A DNA stretch of 7,736 nucleotides. It comes from Coriobacteriales bacterium (GTDB taxonomy: Bacteria > Actinomycetota > Coriobacteriia > Coriobacteriales > JAEZZM01). Below, in pieces: positions 1 through 6,210 of the stretch. The position numbers were made by a program, and so were the translations under genes. A model generated the notes under the pieces. It was not told the origin of the DNA. It worked only from the letters and a program-made list of their open reading frames with translations, and did not search any database. Location: assembly GCA_029983705.1 (NCBI GenBank), contig JASBYZ010000071.1, forward strand, positions 1 to 7,736. Reading direction: 5' to 3'. Each line of letters starts with the position of its first letter. Position 1 is the stretch's first letter.

Positions 1-1
1 T

Positions 2-244
2 GTGGACTCTAATAGAAGAAGAAAGCTCCTGCTTCATAAAAGTCAAATTAGGTATTTGATTGGCAAGACTCAAGAAAATGGGCATGCCTTAATTCCGCTT
101 GCAATGTATTTTGACGAGAATAACCGTGTCAAGCTTTCTATTGGTCTTGGCAAGGGCAAAAAGCTTTGGGATAAGCGTCGTGATATGGCAAAGCGTGACA
201 GCGATAGAGAAATCAGACGAGAACTTAAGATGAGAAATCAGTAA
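2..244 (+). CDS. smpB: SsrA-binding protein SmpB, C-terminal part (5' truncated by window edge)
   Basis: SmpB binds the tRNA-like domain of tmRNA and delivers it to stalled ribosomes for trans-translation in the cytoplasm. The visible 80 residues match the C-terminal half of the family (full length about 150-160 aa). They include the RRRKLLLHKSQI segment, a glycine turn followed by LIPLAMYF, the GLGKGKKLWDKR signature and the basic, mostly helical tail ending in RRELKMRNQ, which enters the decoding centre. The reading frame is open to the window edge, and the GTG at position 2 is an internal valine, so the true start lies upstream. The partner RNA, ssrA, is encoded about 3.7 kb downstream on the same strand. 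The next gene begins 24 nt after the stop with no terminator between, which suggests cotranscription. The family call is secure. Confidence 0.96.
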   Translation: MDSNRRRKLLLHKSQIRYLIGKTQENGHALIPLAMYFDENNRVKLSIGLGKGKKLWDKRRDMAKRDSDREIRRELKMRNQ

Positions 245-268
245 GCGCGCTTTTTTATTGGAGGAGTT

Positions 269-1210
269 TTGGACGAGCGTTTTGATGAATCAAATAATAA
301 GCCTGAGGAGAGCTCTCAGGAGTTAAAGAAAATTGATTCACAAAGGTATATTCTGCAAGAAGCTGGTCCAGAAGAGCAAAAGCGCACTCCTTTTCAGGAA
401 CTTGACGGGACTCCAAGTCCGTATATGAATGGAGCTTTGGGTCTTGACCGTAGAAGTGAAAGTTCTCACTCTACAGGCTCAATAGATGGCACTAAAGGCT
501 TTAGTAGCAAAACAACAATTATATTAGCCTTGGTGCTCACGGCTTTAATAGCATTATTAGCCTTCATTTTATATGCTCGCTTTACCCATCAAGATGTCCC
601 TCGCTTTGATTACTTTGTATCAAACAATCAAGAAGCATTTAACGAGAGCCTTAAGCGCTCTAACTACAGCAACAATCAAATATTTGCATTTGGCTCTAAC
701 TATGTAGCAAGCCAAATTCCCAATAACTCTGAAGAAGATAAAGACATAGTTGCAAGTCTTAAAAAGCAGTTTTCTGTTCAAGATATGTTTATGAGCGCTA
801 TTAAGGGCAACGGACTTGTTAAGACCTTTGATACCTTAAGGGCAGGCGAATCAATAGGTCTTACCGTATGTTTAGCAGATCAGTTTGCAGATCTTCTTAA
901 AATTAGGCCTCCTGAAAGGGATAATGATTTAGATATCAGGCTTGCTATTTTTAGTCAATCAGTTAAGACTGATAGACTGGAGAAGAACTTAGAAGACTTC
1001 TGCAAAGACCAAGGACTTCTAGAAGGTAAGTCACTTAATGATTATGTCTTAAGTGGTGAAAGAAAGCCTGGAGAAGTCTACTATGGTGGCCAGCTTGAAA
1101 ATGGAAACAGCTGGAAAATTATCTTTAGAGAAGGTAGTGAAGAAAGTCAGATTTTACTAATTATTAGCGATAGTATTGACACAATCACTTGGCTAGGGGA
1201 TAAAATATAG
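269..1210 (+). CDS. Single-pass membrane protein of unknown function
   Basis: I do not recognise this 313-residue protein. Residues 1-81 are hydrophilic, rich in Glu, Ser and Pro, and probably cytoplasmic and disordered. Residues 82-104 (TTIILALVLTALIALLAFIL and flanks) form one strong transmembrane helix. Residues 105-313 would be an extracytoplasmic domain with two cysteines (C201, C245) that could form a disulfide. There is no lipobox or cleavable signal peptide, so it is best read as a type II anchored protein. The start is TTG, with GGAGG at 260-264 placed only 4 nt upstream; the next in-frame ATG is codon 53, so TTG is the most reasonable start. It lies 24 nt after smpB and 35 nt before the Hrb-like gene, all on one strand, consistent with an operon. 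No function is inferred. Confidence 0.8.
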   Translation: MDERFDESNNKPEESSQELKKIDSQRYILQEAGPEEQKRTPFQELDGTPSPYMNGALGLDRRSESSHSTGSIDGTKGFSSKTTIILALVLTALIALLAFILYARFTHQDVPRFDYFVSNNQEAFNESLKRSNYSNNQIFAFGSNYVASQIPNNSEEDKDIVASLKKQFSVQDMFMSAIKGNGLVKTFDTLRAGESIGLTVCLADQFADLLKIRPPERDNDLDIRLAIFSQSVKTDRLEKNLEDFCKDQGLLEGKSLNDYVLSGERKPGEVYYGGQLENGNSWKIIFREGSEESQILLIISDSIDTITWLGDKI

Positions 1211-1245
1211 GAAGAATTATCAGTTTAGATGAGGGAGACTTGCGC

Positions 1246-1923
1246 GTGGGAATCGAAAAGAAAGCATTTCACCAGTTAAGTTATGGTTTGTATCTTGCCG
1301 CTGGCGAGTATGAGGATAAGCGTGCTGCCTGTGTAATTAATACGGCTGTTCAAGTGAGCTCTGATCCGTTTCAGCTTATTATTATCGTAAACAAAGATAA
1401 TCACACCCATGAGCTTATTGAGAAATCACAAAAATTTGTTGTGATGACACTCAATCAGCACTGTGATATGGACTTTATTAAAAACTTTGGATTCCAATCA
1501 TCTAAAGATGTTGATAAATTTGCAGCGTATAAGACTGGTTCTACAACATCTGGCTTAAGCTTTGTAGATTGCAATCAAGTTTCAGCAGTATTTGAATGCA
1601 AGGTCACTGGCGAGCTTGATGGTCATACCCATAGCATTTTCTTAGGCGAAGTTGTCGAGGCCTTTGAGCATGACACGACAGAAAAACCTCTTACCTACAG
1701 TTACTACAGAGGTACGCTCAAGGGTAAGACTCCGTCAAAAGCTTCATCATATGTTGGGGATGAGCCGGAGCACACTGAATATGAAGGTGCTCAAAAGGGA
1801 ATACACAGATTTGAATGTCAAATATGCGGTTACGTATATGAGACAGAAGAGGAAGAGCTTCCAGAGAGCTTTATTTGTCCTTTGTGTAAAGCTCCAAAAG
1901 AAAAATTTAAGAAAATCGCTTAA
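1246..1923 (+). CDS. hrb: Flavin reductase-rubredoxin fusion (high-molecular-weight rubredoxin, Hrb type)
   Basis: The N-terminal domain (about residues 1-163) is an FMN-binding split-barrel flavin reductase; it begins with the KLSYGLY-like segment HQLSYGLYLAAG and ends with the typical YSYYRGTLKGKTP motif. The C-terminus (about 187-225) is a short rubredoxin domain with CxxC pairs at 191/194 and 211/214 that would bind one iron. In Moorella, Hrb passes electrons from NAD(P)H to a flavodiiron protein that reduces NO or O2; a comparable cytosolic electron-transfer role is inferred here, though no flavodiiron gene is in the window. I chose the GTG start at 1246, which sits 8 nt after GGGAG (1233-1237). 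The TTG at 1240 would be only 2 nt from it. A free rubredoxin follows 43 nt downstream, a likely partner or paralogue. Confidence 0.88.
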   Translation: MGIEKKAFHQLSYGLYLAAGEYEDKRAACVINTAVQVSSDPFQLIIIVNKDNHTHELIEKSQKFVVMTLNQHCDMDFIKNFGFQSSKDVDKFAAYKTGSTTSGLSFVDCNQVSAVFECKVTGELDGHTHSIFLGEVVEAFEHDTTEKPLTYSYYRGTLKGKTPSKASSYVGDEPEHTEYEGAQKGIHRFECQICGYVYETEEEELPESFICPLCKAPKEKFKKIA

Positions 1924-1966
1924 ATTTTTCTGGGGAGAATATTTTATTGGAGAGAAAGGTATTTAG

Positions 1967-2092
1967 ATGAACAAGTTTAAATGCATGCTTTGCGGCTATG
2001 TACACGAGACTGAGGCAGATGAGCTTCCAGAGGACTTCAAGTGCCCTGTATGTGGCGCTCCTGCTAGCCAGTTCAAAAAGGTTGAAGAGTAA
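1967..2092 (+). CDS. Short rubredoxin (41 aa)
   Basis: This small iron-binding electron carrier has the motif CMLCGYVHET at residues 6-15 and CPVCGAP at 26-32, giving the two CxxC knuckles that ligate a single iron. Sixteen residues separate the two pairs, against about 29 in classical 52-54 residue rubredoxins, so the middle loop is missing, as in rubrerythrin-type or Hrb-type domains. It has the same spacing and a similar sequence (ELPEDFKCP versus ELPESFICP) to the C-terminal domain of the preceding protein, indicating a duplicated or separated domain. The start ATG is preceded by AAAGG at 1955-1959 with 7 nt spacing. It is the last gene before a strong terminator at 2104-2145. The gene is shorter than usual prediction cut-offs and easy to miss. 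Confidence 0.9.
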   Translation: MNKFKCMLCGYVHETEADELPEDFKCPVCGAPASQFKKVEE

Positions 2093-2103
2093 GTAAAAAG
2101 AAC

Positions 2104-2145
2104 TCCCCTTGCAAAATCTTATAAAGGTTAAGCAAGGGGATTTTT
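2104..2145 (+). terminator. Rho-independent terminator, possibly bidirectional
   Basis: A perfect 9-bp stem, TCCCCTTGC (2104-2112) with GCAAGGGGA (2132-2140), encloses a 19-nt loop and is followed by five T on the + strand (2141-2145). It lies 11 nt after the rubredoxin stop. Read on the other strand, the stem is followed by a T-rich stretch with one interruption, so it may also end the convergent GH2-like gene, whose stop is at 2174. Confidence 0.9.
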
Positions 2146-2173
2146 ATTGCCTAAATCCTATAGGGCTGGCTTA

Positions 2174-3796
2174 TTAAAATTCTTTTCCGTCAAGCATGTG
2201 CCATCTAACTCTAAGTGTGTAAGCTGAGGTTTTAGCATCGCGGTCACGAGTAAATACTCCTGAAGTTTTAATTGGACTCTTCTGGCCTTTAGCAGCAAGC
2301 TTGTAATCAGCCAAACTGCCTAGTACCTCACCAATAATATATTCATTAGCGTCAAAGTTATATCCAAGCTGTGCGAGAGCTGATACTTGGAAATCTTCTG
2401 AGTAAATATCTTCAAAGTATGAGCGAGAAGCAGCTGGAGCCTCTGGGGCAAAGTTGAACGCAAGTAGTGGCTTGGTGTGATCTTTGCTTATCTCATTAAA
2501 CTTAGCGATATAGTTTGAAATAAAGCTTGCCACATCTGAAGCTTCCTTATTGCTACAGCACATGTCGAGTACTAATACATCACCATACTCAACAAAATCT
2601 TTTGTCTTAGATGCACCGCACTTTACAAAAATTGGTCTATGAGCAGGGTCAAGCTCTCTGATGAGGTCAATACGCTCATCGAGTTTATCTTTTGTATCCT
2701 CGCAGGCATGAATCATCCAAGCAACAAGAGAAGGATGGTTTTGTTTGATGCTGATTTGAGCTTTAAGAGCTTCTGTATCAAAGTTTGAGATACCTTCAAT
2801 GGCAAGAATTCCATTCTTATCAGCCCAGTTTAAGAGCTCTTCTGGAAGCTTTGAAGTTGTTGAGGTGATGCAATTTGCGCCCATCCAAATCATAAGCTCA
2901 ATATCATGTGCAAGCTGGGTGTCGCTTACGCTTCTGCCGCTTAATGGATAATCCTTGATATAGTTAAAGCCGTGGAGCTTAACAGGATTGCTGTTTAGAA
3001 GCAGCTGGTTTTCTAAGATGATTGAGCTTCTAATACCAAGTTGCTGCTCATAATAGTCATCGCCAAACTCTACGCAGAAGGTGTAAAGATAAGGCATATC
3101 AAGAGACCACAGCGTTGGTCTATCAAGCTTGAAGCTATCAGTAAGTTTATCTGACTCAAATACCTTATCGCCCTTGAAGTTTTTAAGCACAATCTTTACC
3201 AGAGCTACCTGCTCTTCACTCGTAATTACTTCGTATTCGCACTGAGCAAAGTCAACGCCACCGGTTGCAAGGGGAGTAATGCCCTTGGTAATAAACTTGA
3301 TTTCTTTAATGTAGTTTGAAGGACGAATTTCAAGAGAGACTTTTCCGTCAATACCCTTATAGTCATAAAGTTTAGAATCACTTGCCTTGCCACTAACGCG
3401 AACGCTTAAGAGCTGGGAAGTTCCTTCTTTAAGAGCATTTGTAACGTCAAACTCAAAGCTTGACTCAGCGCCCTCATGACTGCCCACTTCTTTGTCGTTA
3501 ATATAAACATGTGCAGTGTGGCTAACCGATTCAAAAACTAAAAATGCTTTAGTATTTTGGCCAAGTTTTGGAGCTATAAATGATCTTTGGTACCACACAG
3601 GCTCCGTATTCTGGTGAATATCAAGGTTTGCAGTGATGTCGTTATAGGAGGCAGGAACTGGCATAGGCCTTGCAGCGTAGAGCTTTGACTCCATCCAAAG
3701 GCCATCGACACCCTCGTTATCCTCGTCTAATTTAAAATCCCAAATACCATTTAGATCAATTGTTTGTCTAAAGTTTTGCTGTGTTTTAGCAAGCAT
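2174..3796 (-). CDS. GH2 beta-glucuronidase-like protein, probable pseudoenzyme
   Basis: The 540 residues follow the UidA layout: a jelly-roll sugar-binding domain (about 1-165; LNGIWDFKLD, VPASYND, VWYQRSF), an Ig-like domain (about 175-262), and a TIM barrel (about 263-540; LLNWADKNGILAIE, NHPSLVAW, GVFTRDRDAKTSAY). Family-wide similarity to E. coli UidA (603 aa) is clear from memory of that sequence. The catalytic positions, however, have changed. The acid/base motif NEP reads A-C-E (residues 364-366), the nucleophile TEYG reads FNFA (Asn448), the RTSHYP loop reads TSTTSK, and the glucuronate-binding NKK reads about KTS. Hydrolysis is therefore unlikely. There is no signal peptide, so it is cytoplasmic. 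The start ATG at 3796 has GAGGAG 4 nt upstream; an in-frame TTG 12 nt earlier overlaps that SD and is rejected. A possible -10 TATGAT lies at 3817-3822. Monocistronic, between two terminated + strand units. Confidence 0.85.
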   Translation of the reverse strand: MLAKTQQNFRQTIDLNGIWDFKLDEDNEGVDGLWMESKLYAARPMPVPASYNDITANLDIHQNTEPVWYQRSFIAPKLGQNTKAFLVFESVSHTAHVYINDKEVGSHEGAESSFEFDVTNALKEGTSQLLSVRVSGKASDSKLYDYKGIDGKVSLEIRPSNYIKEIKFITKGITPLATGGVDFAQCEYEVITSEEQVALVKIVLKNFKGDKVFESDKLTDSFKLDRPTLWSLDMPYLYTFCVEFGDDYYEQQLGIRSSIILENQLLLNSNPVKLHGFNYIKDYPLSGRSVSDTQLAHDIELMIWMGANCITSTTSKLPEELLNWADKNGILAIEGISNFDTEALKAQISIKQNHPSLVAWMIHACEDTKDKLDERIDLIRELDPAHRPIFVKCGASKTKDFVEYGDVLVLDMCCSNKEASDVASFISNYIAKFNEISKDHTKPLLAFNFAPEAPAASRSYFEDIYSEDFQVSALAQLGYNFDANEYIIGEVLGSLADYKLAAKGQKSPIKTSGVFTRDRDAKTSAYTLRVRWHMLDGKEF

Positions 3797-3880
3797 AGCT
3801 CTCCTCAAGTCTGTTTATCATAGTGCTATCTTTCTTTCTACAAGTTTAACGCACATCAGTGGAATAGTGTGGGCTAAACG

Positions 3881-3889
3881 TGGTATAGT
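3881..3889 (+). promoter_or_regulatory. Candidate extended -10 promoter of ssrA
   Basis: TGGTATAGT is an extended -10 element (TGn followed by TATAGT). There is no convincing -35 at the expected distance, which is acceptable for an extended -10. Transcription would start near 3896, about 60 nt before the mature tmRNA 5' end, consistent with a precursor trimmed by RNase P. Pattern only, untested. Confidence 0.45.
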
Positions 3890-3955
3890 AACTAATCCAG
3901 TTAAAGACTGGAATTGAATCTTGAAAACGCTCGAAATTTTGAGCTTCTCTTTTGA

Positions 3956-4315
3956 GGGGGCGACTGGTTTCGACATGATAGTGCAAAGAGAGGAAGCAAG
4001 TCGTGGTCGCCTTGCCACGTTAAACAGGGGCACTTGTCAAAAATAAATGACAACAATAGATTTGCCCTCGCTGCTTAAACTTTAGTTGCAGCGACGTCTC
4101 GTTAGAATTTAACTCCGCTTCTAGCCATAGACGCCATTTTTAGGGGTTTGCACCAAAGGACGTAGTCAGTATGCCTTTGACTAAGATAGAACTGACTAGG
4201 TATTTGCTCGTGGTCCACCATATAGGCAGATACCAAAACTTTTATGGTGGATAAGCTTGTAGAAGCTCTTAATGTTCTAGCATGGACCGGAGTTCGACTC
4301 TCCGCGCCTCCACCA
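3956..4315 (+). ncRNA. ssrA: Transfer-messenger RNA (tmRNA, 10Sa RNA)
   Basis: This one-piece tmRNA of 360 nt rescues stalled ribosomes with SmpB and tags the nascent peptide for proteolysis. The 5' end GGGGGCGACTGGTTTCGAC is diagnostic. The acceptor stem pairs 3956-3962 with 4305-4311 (7 bp, one G-U), followed by A and an encoded CCA at 4313-4315. The T arm is CGGAG-TTCGACT-CTCCG at 4288-4304. The tag frame ends D-N-N-R-F-A-L-A-A then TAA (codons 4049-4078), and the stop lies in the loop of a hairpin, CGCTGC (4069-4074) with GCAGCG (4088-4093), as in helix 5. The resume codon is uncertain: reading the tag frame upstream gives H-L-S-K-I-N before DNN, with no alanine codon. The RFALAA ending resembles actinobacterial tags. 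Confidence 0.97.
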
Positions 4316-4333
4316 TTTCGATAAAAACAGTTT

Positions 4334-4357
4334 ATCAACGGTAGAGTTGATTTTTTT
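4334..4357 (+). terminator. Probable ssrA terminator
   Basis: The weak 6-bp stem ATCAAC (4334-4339) with GTTGAT (4346-4351) and a 6-nt loop runs into seven T (4351-4357), starting 19 nt after the tmRNA CCA end. The stem is short but the T run is long. The upstream A-run (4323-4327) could lengthen the pairing with the T-run. Confidence 0.6.
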
Positions 4358-4403
4358 CTTTCGCAGTAGAATATTTATAAAAGCTTGATTTTGGGGAGTT
4401 CCA

Positions 4404-4928
4404 ATGGCTGAGAATTTTAAAGAATTCAAACATCAAAAGAATTCTAATCTGAGTTATTTTATTTTCATAGTATATTTACTTCTTTTAATTTGGCTTATAC
4501 TTTTTAAATTTGATTTTGCACTTCCACAGTGGAGGCAATCAAGCATAAATTTAATTCCGTTTGCACAGTCAATGAGTGTTAATGGAGAAATAGTCTATTT
4601 TGAATTGGTTACAAATGCTATAGCATTTATGCCTCTAGGTATTTACATGATGGTATTTAATAAGCCATCTAATTTGCTTCTTAAAATTGTCACTGCTCTG
4701 TTATTGAGCTTATCATTTGAAATAATTCAGTATGTGTTAGGCATTGGTGTTAGCGATATAACTGATGTCATAATGAATACGCTCGGTGCAGTTCTTGGCA
4801 TAATATTCTATATGGTTTTATCAAAATTTCTCAAACGTTCATCTGAAAAGATTATTAATATAGTTTTGCTTGTGCTAATTGTTGCTTTCTGTGCCATATG
4901 GTCATTTTTATTAATTGCAAATATGTAA
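4404..4928 (+). CDS. VanZ-family integral membrane protein
   Basis: This 174-residue membrane protein has hydrophobic segments at about 15-36, 64-84, 92-111, 117-140 and 150-172. It carries the VanZ-like signature: INLIPFAQ (48-55), TNAIAFMPLG (70-79), LSFEIIQY (103-110) and the acidic-Asn stretch DITDVIMNTLGAVLG (118-132). VanZ of Tn1546 gives low-level teicoplanin resistance by an unclear mechanism, and most chromosomal relatives have no known role. None of the other van genes are here, so I do not infer glycopeptide resistance. The start ATG has GGGGAG at 4393-4398 with 5 nt spacing. It follows the ssrA terminator by 46 nt; a promoter probably lies in the AT-rich stretch 4347-4385, but no clean pair of boxes is visible. 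It is convergent with the next gene, 21 nt away. Confidence 0.85.
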   Translation: MAENFKEFKHQKNSNLSYFIFIVYLLLLIWLILFKFDFALPQWRQSSINLIPFAQSMSVNGEIVYFELVTNAIAFMPLGIYMMVFNKPSNLLLKIVTALLLSLSFEIIQYVLGIGVSDITDVIMNTLGAVLGIIFYMVLSKFLKRSSEKIINIVLLVLIVAFCAIWSFLLIANM

Positions 4929-4949
4929 CTGTAAACTTAGTTTGATATC

Positions 4950-5216
4950 TTATTGAAAATTAAAAACTAACTTAAATGGCGTTTTAACTTTTATAATAAT
5001 GGATTTTGGGGCATCTCCATATGTTTCTTTAAAATCCATGATCGTTGCACCAGCAAAGCCTCCATCGGGATCTCCATACATAACATCAATATGGCCATCT
5101 GCTAATTCTGGCACAGTGCAATTACCCAATTGATAGTACCCATACCCTACGTATAAAGTATCAGTGAGGGGTTCATATCCCAGTCTATTTTCTTCATTAA
5201 TGAAATAAGTTTTCAT
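4950..5216 (-). CDS. Small DUF2283-like protein
   Basis: The 88 residues contain a pattern resembling the DUF2283 family: YEPLTDTLYVGYG (14-26, compare Y-D-P-E-T-D-T-L-Y), then an acidic stretch and a G-hydrophobic-D-V turn (VPELADGHIDVMYGD, 35-49), DGGFAGATIMDF (51-62). DUF2283 proteins are short beta-rich proteins of unknown function, often near toxin-antitoxin or mobile genes. No partner gene is evident here. AAGGAA lies 6 nt upstream of the ATG, a good SD. The 3' end is convergent with the VanZ gene; a TTAGTTT/AAACTAA inverted repeat (4937-4943, 4964-4970) spans the gap but is a weak terminator at best. The family call is from pattern memory only. Confidence 0.65.
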   Translation of the reverse strand: MKTYFINEENRLGYEPLTDTLYVGYGYYQLGNCTVPELADGHIDVMYGDPDGGFAGATIMDFKETYGDAPKSIIIKVKTPFKLVFNFQ

Positions 5217-5399
5217 AATTGGTTCCTTGGGTTAATGTAAATAGTCTCACCAGAAACAGGCTTACCGTTGTTTCTTTACTAAAATTCATAGTATCTCATG
5301 CGTGCTTTAAGGTCTCTATTGATATACATCTTTAAAATAAAACCTTAATTATATGAGGAGTCTTGTAAGTGCTTTTGTTTCACTGGAATCCATAGACGT

Positions 5400-6086
5400 T
5401 TAGTTTCTTTTGTGGGGATGTTTAAGTGTGGAATCAAGAATGTTGTAGTTAGAAGATTTAAGCATTCGATATAAATCTACATATATAGAGTTCCAAATGA
5501 AGTCCATAGAAGGGTTGTTCATCAAAGAGGCTAAATCTATATTGTTGAAAAGACTTACCTGAATAATGTCATTAATAAATTTACAGCGACATTGAACTAA
5601 AGTAGTCCAAACGTCTTCATGTACTCTGCGGTTGCCCAAGATGTACTTTAAATCATGCTCGATTTCCTTTTTCCATAATTTATCAAAATAGCTAATAAGA
5701 GTGTAGTTGGTTGGACTAAACACTTTTTTATATACTTCATATCTCTTGTTTAATACGCTTAATAATGCATTGAAAAAAGGGCCACTATCAATCATGTGTG
5801 CTCCCGCTTCTATAAAAGTATAGTAAGCAAGTTCACCAAAATTTTCTGATTTATAAATCACAAGGTTTTTGCCAGGGACAATCTCACGCAATTCCTGATC
5901 TAAATCTCTCATAAAAAGATAGGCACAAATATCAAATTTGTTTGCAAAGTAGTAATAAAAGGTGTTGCGATTAAAACCCGCACGATTGATGAGATTAACT
6001 ATTTTTATATCATTAAGGCTAGAGCTGGTAATCTCTTCAATAAATTCATTAATCAGCAAATCGAGAGCACTATCTTTTGATTTCAT
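5400..6086 (-). CDS. TetR/AcrR-family transcriptional regulator
   Basis: The 228-residue protein has an N-terminal TetR DNA-binding domain: helix 1 at about 6-20, then the helix-turn-helix IKIVNLINRAGFNRNTFYYYF (27-47), with the characteristic FYYYFANKFD recognition-helix end. The remaining residues, about 60-225, form an all-helical ligand and dimerisation domain without recognisable family features. The rather divergent C-terminal half resembles regulators that pair with acyl-CoA enzyme operons only in context. It is divergent from the CoA-transferase gene with a 202-bp shared intergenic region, the classical layout for a repressor controlling its neighbour and itself. Its ligand could be a hydroxy acid or an acyl-CoA of that pathway (inference). 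The start ATG at 6086 has GGGGG 11 nt upstream, with a start-stop ATGTAA between. Confidence 0.88.
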   Translation of the reverse strand: MKSKDSALDLLINEFIEEITSSSLNDIKIVNLINRAGFNRNTFYYYFANKFDICAYLFMRDLDQELREIVPGKNLVIYKSENFGELAYYTFIEAGAHMIDSGPFFNALLSVLNKRYEVYKKVFSPTNYTLISYFDKLWKKEIEHDLKYILGNRRVHEDVWTTLVQCRCKFINDIIQVSLFNNIDLASLMNNPSMDFIWNSIYVDLYRMLKSSNYNILDSTLKHPHKRN

Positions 6087-6087
6087 G

Positions 6088-6104
6088 TTACATGGAGCCC
6101 CCTT
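6088..6104 (-). promoter_or_regulatory. TetR-gene leader: G-rich SD followed by a start-stop codon pair
   Basis: Read on the - strand, AAGGGGG is followed 4 nt later by ATGTAA (a start codon directly followed by a stop, + 6088-6093) and one nucleotide later by the regulator ATG. The SD is nearer than optimal for the start-stop pair and 11 nt from the real start, so the pair could occupy initiating ribosomes and lower regulator translation. The same words occur in the opposite leader (AAGGGAGCCATGT at 6247-6259). Confidence 0.3.
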
Positions 6105-6128
6105 ATCGTTAATCTCCCTTTATTAATA

Positions 6129-6158
6129 ATAATAAAAAATAGTCTAAGTTTGATACAA
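6129..6158 (-). promoter_or_regulatory. Candidate promoter of the TetR-family gene
   Basis: On the - strand, TTGTAT (+ 6153-6158) and TATTAT (+ 6129-6134) are separated by 18 nt, close to a sigma-70 consensus, and lie 43 nt or more before the start codon. The -35 overlaps the palindrome at 6148-6160, which would permit autorepression. The AT-rich surroundings make chance matches likely. Confidence 0.35.
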
Positions 6159-6160
6159 AC
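6148..6160. promoter_or_regulatory. Candidate operator: GTTTG-ATA-CAAAC palindrome
   Basis: This is a perfect 5-3-5 inverted repeat in the divergent intergenic region. TetR-family dimers commonly bind short palindromes of this kind between the regulator and its target. It overlaps the candidate regulator -35 box. Assignment as operator is inference from position and symmetry. Confidence 0.4.
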
Positions 6161-6186
6161 AAAATGAAAAAAAGCTCAAAGCCAAC

Positions 6187-6210
6187 CAGACAAAATCTTC
6201 ACAATGTCTG
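6187..6210. promoter_or_regulatory. Candidate operator: CAGACA-N12-TGTCTG inverted repeat
   Basis: Perfect 6-bp arms (6187-6192 and 6205-6210) flank a 12-bp spacer, 24 bp in all, directly upstream of the candidate CoA-transferase -35 box. The half-site spacing suits a dimeric or paired-dimer regulator. It differs in sequence from the 6148-6160 palindrome, so at most one may be the TetR site and the other may serve another regulator. Confidence 0.4.

Noticed and set aside
243..256. GCGCGC followed by T6 as a terminator after smpB
   Set aside because: AAGCGCGCTT is a palindrome with no loop, so it cannot fold into a terminator hairpin on one strand; the next gene starts immediately.
1652..1966. 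Open frame on the + strand overlapping the Hrb-like gene
   Set aside because: It is out of frame with a convincing flavin reductase-rubredoxin gene and has no motif or SD.
3797..3808. TTG start for the GH2-like protein, adding four residues
   Set aside because: The TTG codon and the following codons form the GAGGAG SD that serves the ATG at 3796.
3818..4033. Open frame on the - strand across the ssrA promoter and 5' end
   Set aside because: It is antisense to tmRNA structure, has no recognisable motif, and overlaps the leader of the GH2-like gene; a chance frame.
4102..4338. Open frame on the - strand across the 3' half of ssrA
   Set aside because: It lies opposite the tmRNA tRNA-like domain, a frequent source of false protein calls.
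5353..5403. Sixteen-codon + strand frame starting ATGAGGAGT
   Set aside because: No SD, no homologue recognised, and it ends antisense to the regulator stop.
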